Assembly: GCA_934358235.1 (NCBI GenBank)
Contig: CAKRKK010000111.1
Span: forward strand, 1 to 7,889
Reading direction: 5' to 3'
Source: an uncultured Lachnospira sp.
Lineage (GTDB): Bacteria > Bacillota > Clostridia > Lachnospirales > Lachnospiraceae
Length of the DNA stretch: 7,889 nt
Of this stretch, positions 6,472 through 7,889 are shown piece after piece. The notes under the pieces are model-generated. The model saw only the letters and a list, made by a program, of their open reading frames with translations, was not told where the DNA came from and ran no database searches. The translations under genes and the position numbers were made by a program. Position 1 is the stretch's first letter. Each line of letters begins with the position of its first letter.

Positions 6472-7452
6472 TTACAGAAGATTCTTTCTAAGCTCTGCTC
6501 CATCCTTAGCACTAAGATATGCAGGTGCAATATCAAATACAGTCTTACAGCCACTCTGTCCCTCTTTATAAAGACGGTATGCTGCCCTTGCATAAGCCAC
6601 AATTACGCATGAAGTAAACTCAGGGTTAGAATCAAGCTTTAAGCTGTATTCTATAACATGGCTGTTCTCATTGTTCCAGCCTGTCTTTCCTGTACGGATA
6701 ACAAAACCACCATGAGGAATTCCACTATGATTCTTCTTTAATTCCTCTTCGCTTATAAAATGAACTGTTGTATCATAATCCGCAAAGTAATTAGGCATAT
6801 TCTTTATTGTTTCCTCAACCTTAGCTGCATCAGCACCCTCCTCAAGTACAACAAAACATTCTCTTGTATGCTTCTGTCTTGTTGTAAGCTCTGGATTCTC
6901 TCCATTTCTTACTGCCTCTAAAGCTGCCTCAACAGGTATAGTATACTGCTTTCCATCCTTAACACCTTCAACGCGGCGTATAGCATCTGAATGACCCTGG
7001 CTTACACCCTTGCCCCAGAAGGTATAATCCTTGCCATCTGGTAATATAGCATTAGCATACATACGGTTTAAAGAAAACATACCTGGATCCCAGCCAACTG
7101 ATATAATTCCAACATGTCCGCTCTTCTTAGCAGCGGTATCAACATTATCAAAATGTTCTGGAATTCTTGCATGTGTATCAAAGCTGTCAACAACATTAAA
7201 CATCTCTGCAAACTTTGGTGTCTGAACTGGTAAATCTGTTGCACTTCCACCGCAAAGAATCATTACATCAATCTTATCCTTCCACTGCTCTACATCTTCT
7301 ATAGAACAAACTGCAGCTTCCTTCGTTAATATAGAAACACTTTCTGGTGAACGTCTTGTAAATACAGCTACTAACTCCATATCTTCATTCTGCTTAATAG
7401 CACATTCTACTCCCCTGCCCAGATTACCATATCCGATAATACCTATTCTCAT
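6472..7452 (-). CDS. ddh: meso-Diaminopimelate D-dehydrogenase
   Basis: A cytoplasmic NADPH-dependent enzyme that interconverts L-2-amino-6-oxopimelate (as tetrahydrodipicolinate) plus ammonia and meso-diaminopimelate, a one-step route to the precursor of lysine and peptidoglycan. The 326 residues are the normal family length. The N-terminal Rossmann fold has GYGNLG (7-12) and FTRR (31-34) for NADPH. Substrate-region motifs are DSFDTH (89-94), SVGWDPGMFSLNR (118-130), GKGVSQGHSDAIRRVEGV (147-164) and the MPNYFADYDTTVHF stretch (219-232). ATG at 7452 follows GGAGGA (7463-7458) by 5 bases; another ATG at 7457 meets a stop after two codons. It has its own promoter with two dyads nearby and is separated from the downstream gene by 135 bases, so it is probably a single-gene unit or is only partly read through. 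No lysine riboswitch or T-box is visible in its short leader. Confidence 0.96.
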   Translation of the reverse strand: MRIGIIGYGNLGRGVECAIKQNEDMELVAVFTRRSPESVSILTKEAAVCSIEDVEQWKDKIDVMILCGGSATDLPVQTPKFAEMFNVVDSFDTHARIPEHFDNVDTAAKKSGHVGIISVGWDPGMFSLNRMYANAILPDGKDYTFWGKGVSQGHSDAIRRVEGVKDGKQYTIPVEAALEAVRNGENPELTTRQKHTRECFVVLEEGADAAKVEETIKNMPNYFADYDTTVHFISEEELKKNHSGIPHGGFVIRTGKTGWNNENSHVIEYSLKLDSNPEFTSCVIVAYARAAYRLYKEGQSGCKTVFDIAPAYLSAKDGAELRKNLL

Positions 7453-7494
7453 ATCATTCCTCCATTTTATATATTTTAGTTATATATTCTATCT

Positions 7495-7518
7495 GATTAG
7501 TGCACGCAAACACTTATC
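7495..7518. promoter_or_regulatory. Interrupted dyad at the expected transcription start of ddh
   Basis: GATTAGTG (7495-7502) and CACTTATC (7511-7518) are inverted repeats with one mismatch, separated by 8 bases. The dyad begins just downstream of the ddh -10 box, so it could be an operator or form a hairpin at the very 5' end of the mRNA. The function is not known. Confidence 0.35.
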
Positions 7519-7520
7519 TA

Positions 7521-7549
7521 ATATTACTTTTTGACAGCCCATATGTCAA
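7521..7549 (-). promoter_or_regulatory. Putative sigma-A promoter for ddh
   Basis: On the minus strand a perfect TTGACA (7549-7544) is followed after 17 bases by TAATAT (7526-7521). Transcription would start near 7514, giving a leader of about 60 bases before the ATG at 7452. The rest of the 7453-7636 gap is AT-rich and holds only the two dyads and a weak AT hairpin at 7601-7616. Confidence 0.55.
7531..7549. promoter_or_regulatory. Inverted repeat TTGACA-N7-TGTCAA over the ddh -35 box
   Basis: TTGACA at 7531-7536 and TGTCAA at 7544-7549 form a perfect 6-bp dyad spaced by 7 bases; the right half is the -35 box of the ddh promoter read on the other strand. A 19-bp symmetric site over a -35 box is typical in shape for a repressor operator, but I cannot assign a regulator and two -35-like hexamers could coincide by chance. 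Confidence 0.4.
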
Positions 7550-7636
7550 CTGCCATTTTAATGTAAGCTTCATTATGTTAACTTGATTAGCCTTTATGCA
7601 TTATTTAATAAAATAACTCATATGAATTTATCATAA

Positions 7637-7889
7637 CTATTTTACAGCTCTAAATCTTATTCTCACATAATCCACTATCCAGCAGTCATCTATATAAAGC
7701 TTCGCTCTTAACTTTTCTACAGTTTCTTCTATTATGTCCTGCTTTATGTCTTCATTTACACCTTCAAAAGGCTTCTTTACAAACATATTAATCCAGTTGG
7801 CAAGTCCGTTATCTCCCACCTGCTTTGTAGGTCTGTCAAACAATATGACATACTCTACCCCTCTTTAATACGTTCAAGCTGTTCATAGC
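7637..7889 (-). pseudogene. Class I SAM-dependent methyltransferase, C-terminal part with an apparent frameshift, 5' end off the right edge
   Basis: The last 68 codons (7843 down to 7637) begin FDRPTKQVGDNGLANWINMF and end WIVDYVRIRFRAVK. This matches the C-terminus of trans-aconitate-methyltransferase-like enzymes, where FDRPT..GE.GL.NWI and LY.D..W..DY.R.R are typical. Sixty-eight residues cannot form the enzyme and TTG at 7843 is not a credible start. Farther upstream the coherent frame changes: from 7887 the sequence reads YEQLERIKEG and then meets TAG at 7857-7855, directly after a run of four G (7861-7858 on the minus strand). One additional G would join the frames as KEGVEYVILFDRPT, which fits the family well. 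The gene is therefore either recently inactivated by a one-base loss or contains a sequencing error. The substrate is unknown. No convincing terminator follows. Confidence 0.7.

Noticed and set aside
7453..7520. Lysine riboswitch or T-box upstream of ddh
   Set aside because: The leader implied by the promoter is only about 60 bases and shows none of the conserved junctions; it is too short for either element.
7637..7843. A separate 68-residue protein starting at TTG 7843
   Set aside because: The product is plainly the C-terminus of a larger methyltransferase and starts in the middle of the conserved LFDRPT strand.

Overview
The window looks like chromosomal DNA from an anaerobic Firmicute of the class Clostridia, most likely a Lachnospiraceae relative (inference). 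The supporting signs are AT-rich sequence with strong GGAGG-type ribosome binding sites, a four-domain low-GC-type ribosomal protein S1, a one-step meso-diaminopimelate dehydrogenase, and the gene order flavoprotein - cmk - ispH - rpsA, which is familiar in Clostridia. All but one of the genes lie on the minus strand. No phage, insertion sequence, CRISPR array, tRNA or rRNA was seen.

Layout from left to right. Positions 1-590 (minus) hold the first 196 codons of a CheR-type chemotaxis methyltransferase that runs off the left edge. An AT-rich divergent region (about 591-918) carries a good sigma-A-like promoter in each direction. Positions 919-1674 (plus) hold ylmH, an S4-domain RNA-binding protein. 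A perfect 15-bp hairpin at 1681-1717 serves as a shared terminator for ylmH and the oppositely oriented cluster. That cluster, read right to left, is: a ThyX-like protein of unknown function (6336-5707), an HI0933/BaiN-type flavoprotein (5682-4417), cytidylate kinase (4378-3707), IspH (3687-2836) and ribosomal protein S1 (2852-1749). Gaps are 19-38 nt, and ispH overlaps rpsA by 17 nt, so these five genes probably form one operon. Upstream of it are a hairpin, a 13-bp tandem repeat and a 135-nt gap, then the diaminopimelate dehydrogenase gene ddh (7452-6472) with its own promoter and two dyad elements. The right edge holds the 3' part of a class I SAM-dependent methyltransferase gene that appears frameshifted in a short G run.

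How the genes fit together. Cmk, the ThyX-like protein (if it acts on nucleotides at all), IspH and S1 are growth-linked functions: pyrimidine nucleotides, isoprenoid precursors and translation. YlmH is also linked to the ribosome. Ddh supplies meso-diaminopimelate for peptidoglycan and lysine. CheR belongs to a separate chemotaxis unit.

Most of the window is ordinary housekeeping DNA. The points most worth a second look are the ThyX-like protein without the RHR signature, the ispH/rpsA overlap with a TTT-TGA site where a +1 slip would fuse the two proteins, the frameshifted methyltransferase, the tandem repeat in the operon leader, and the dyads around the ddh promoter.
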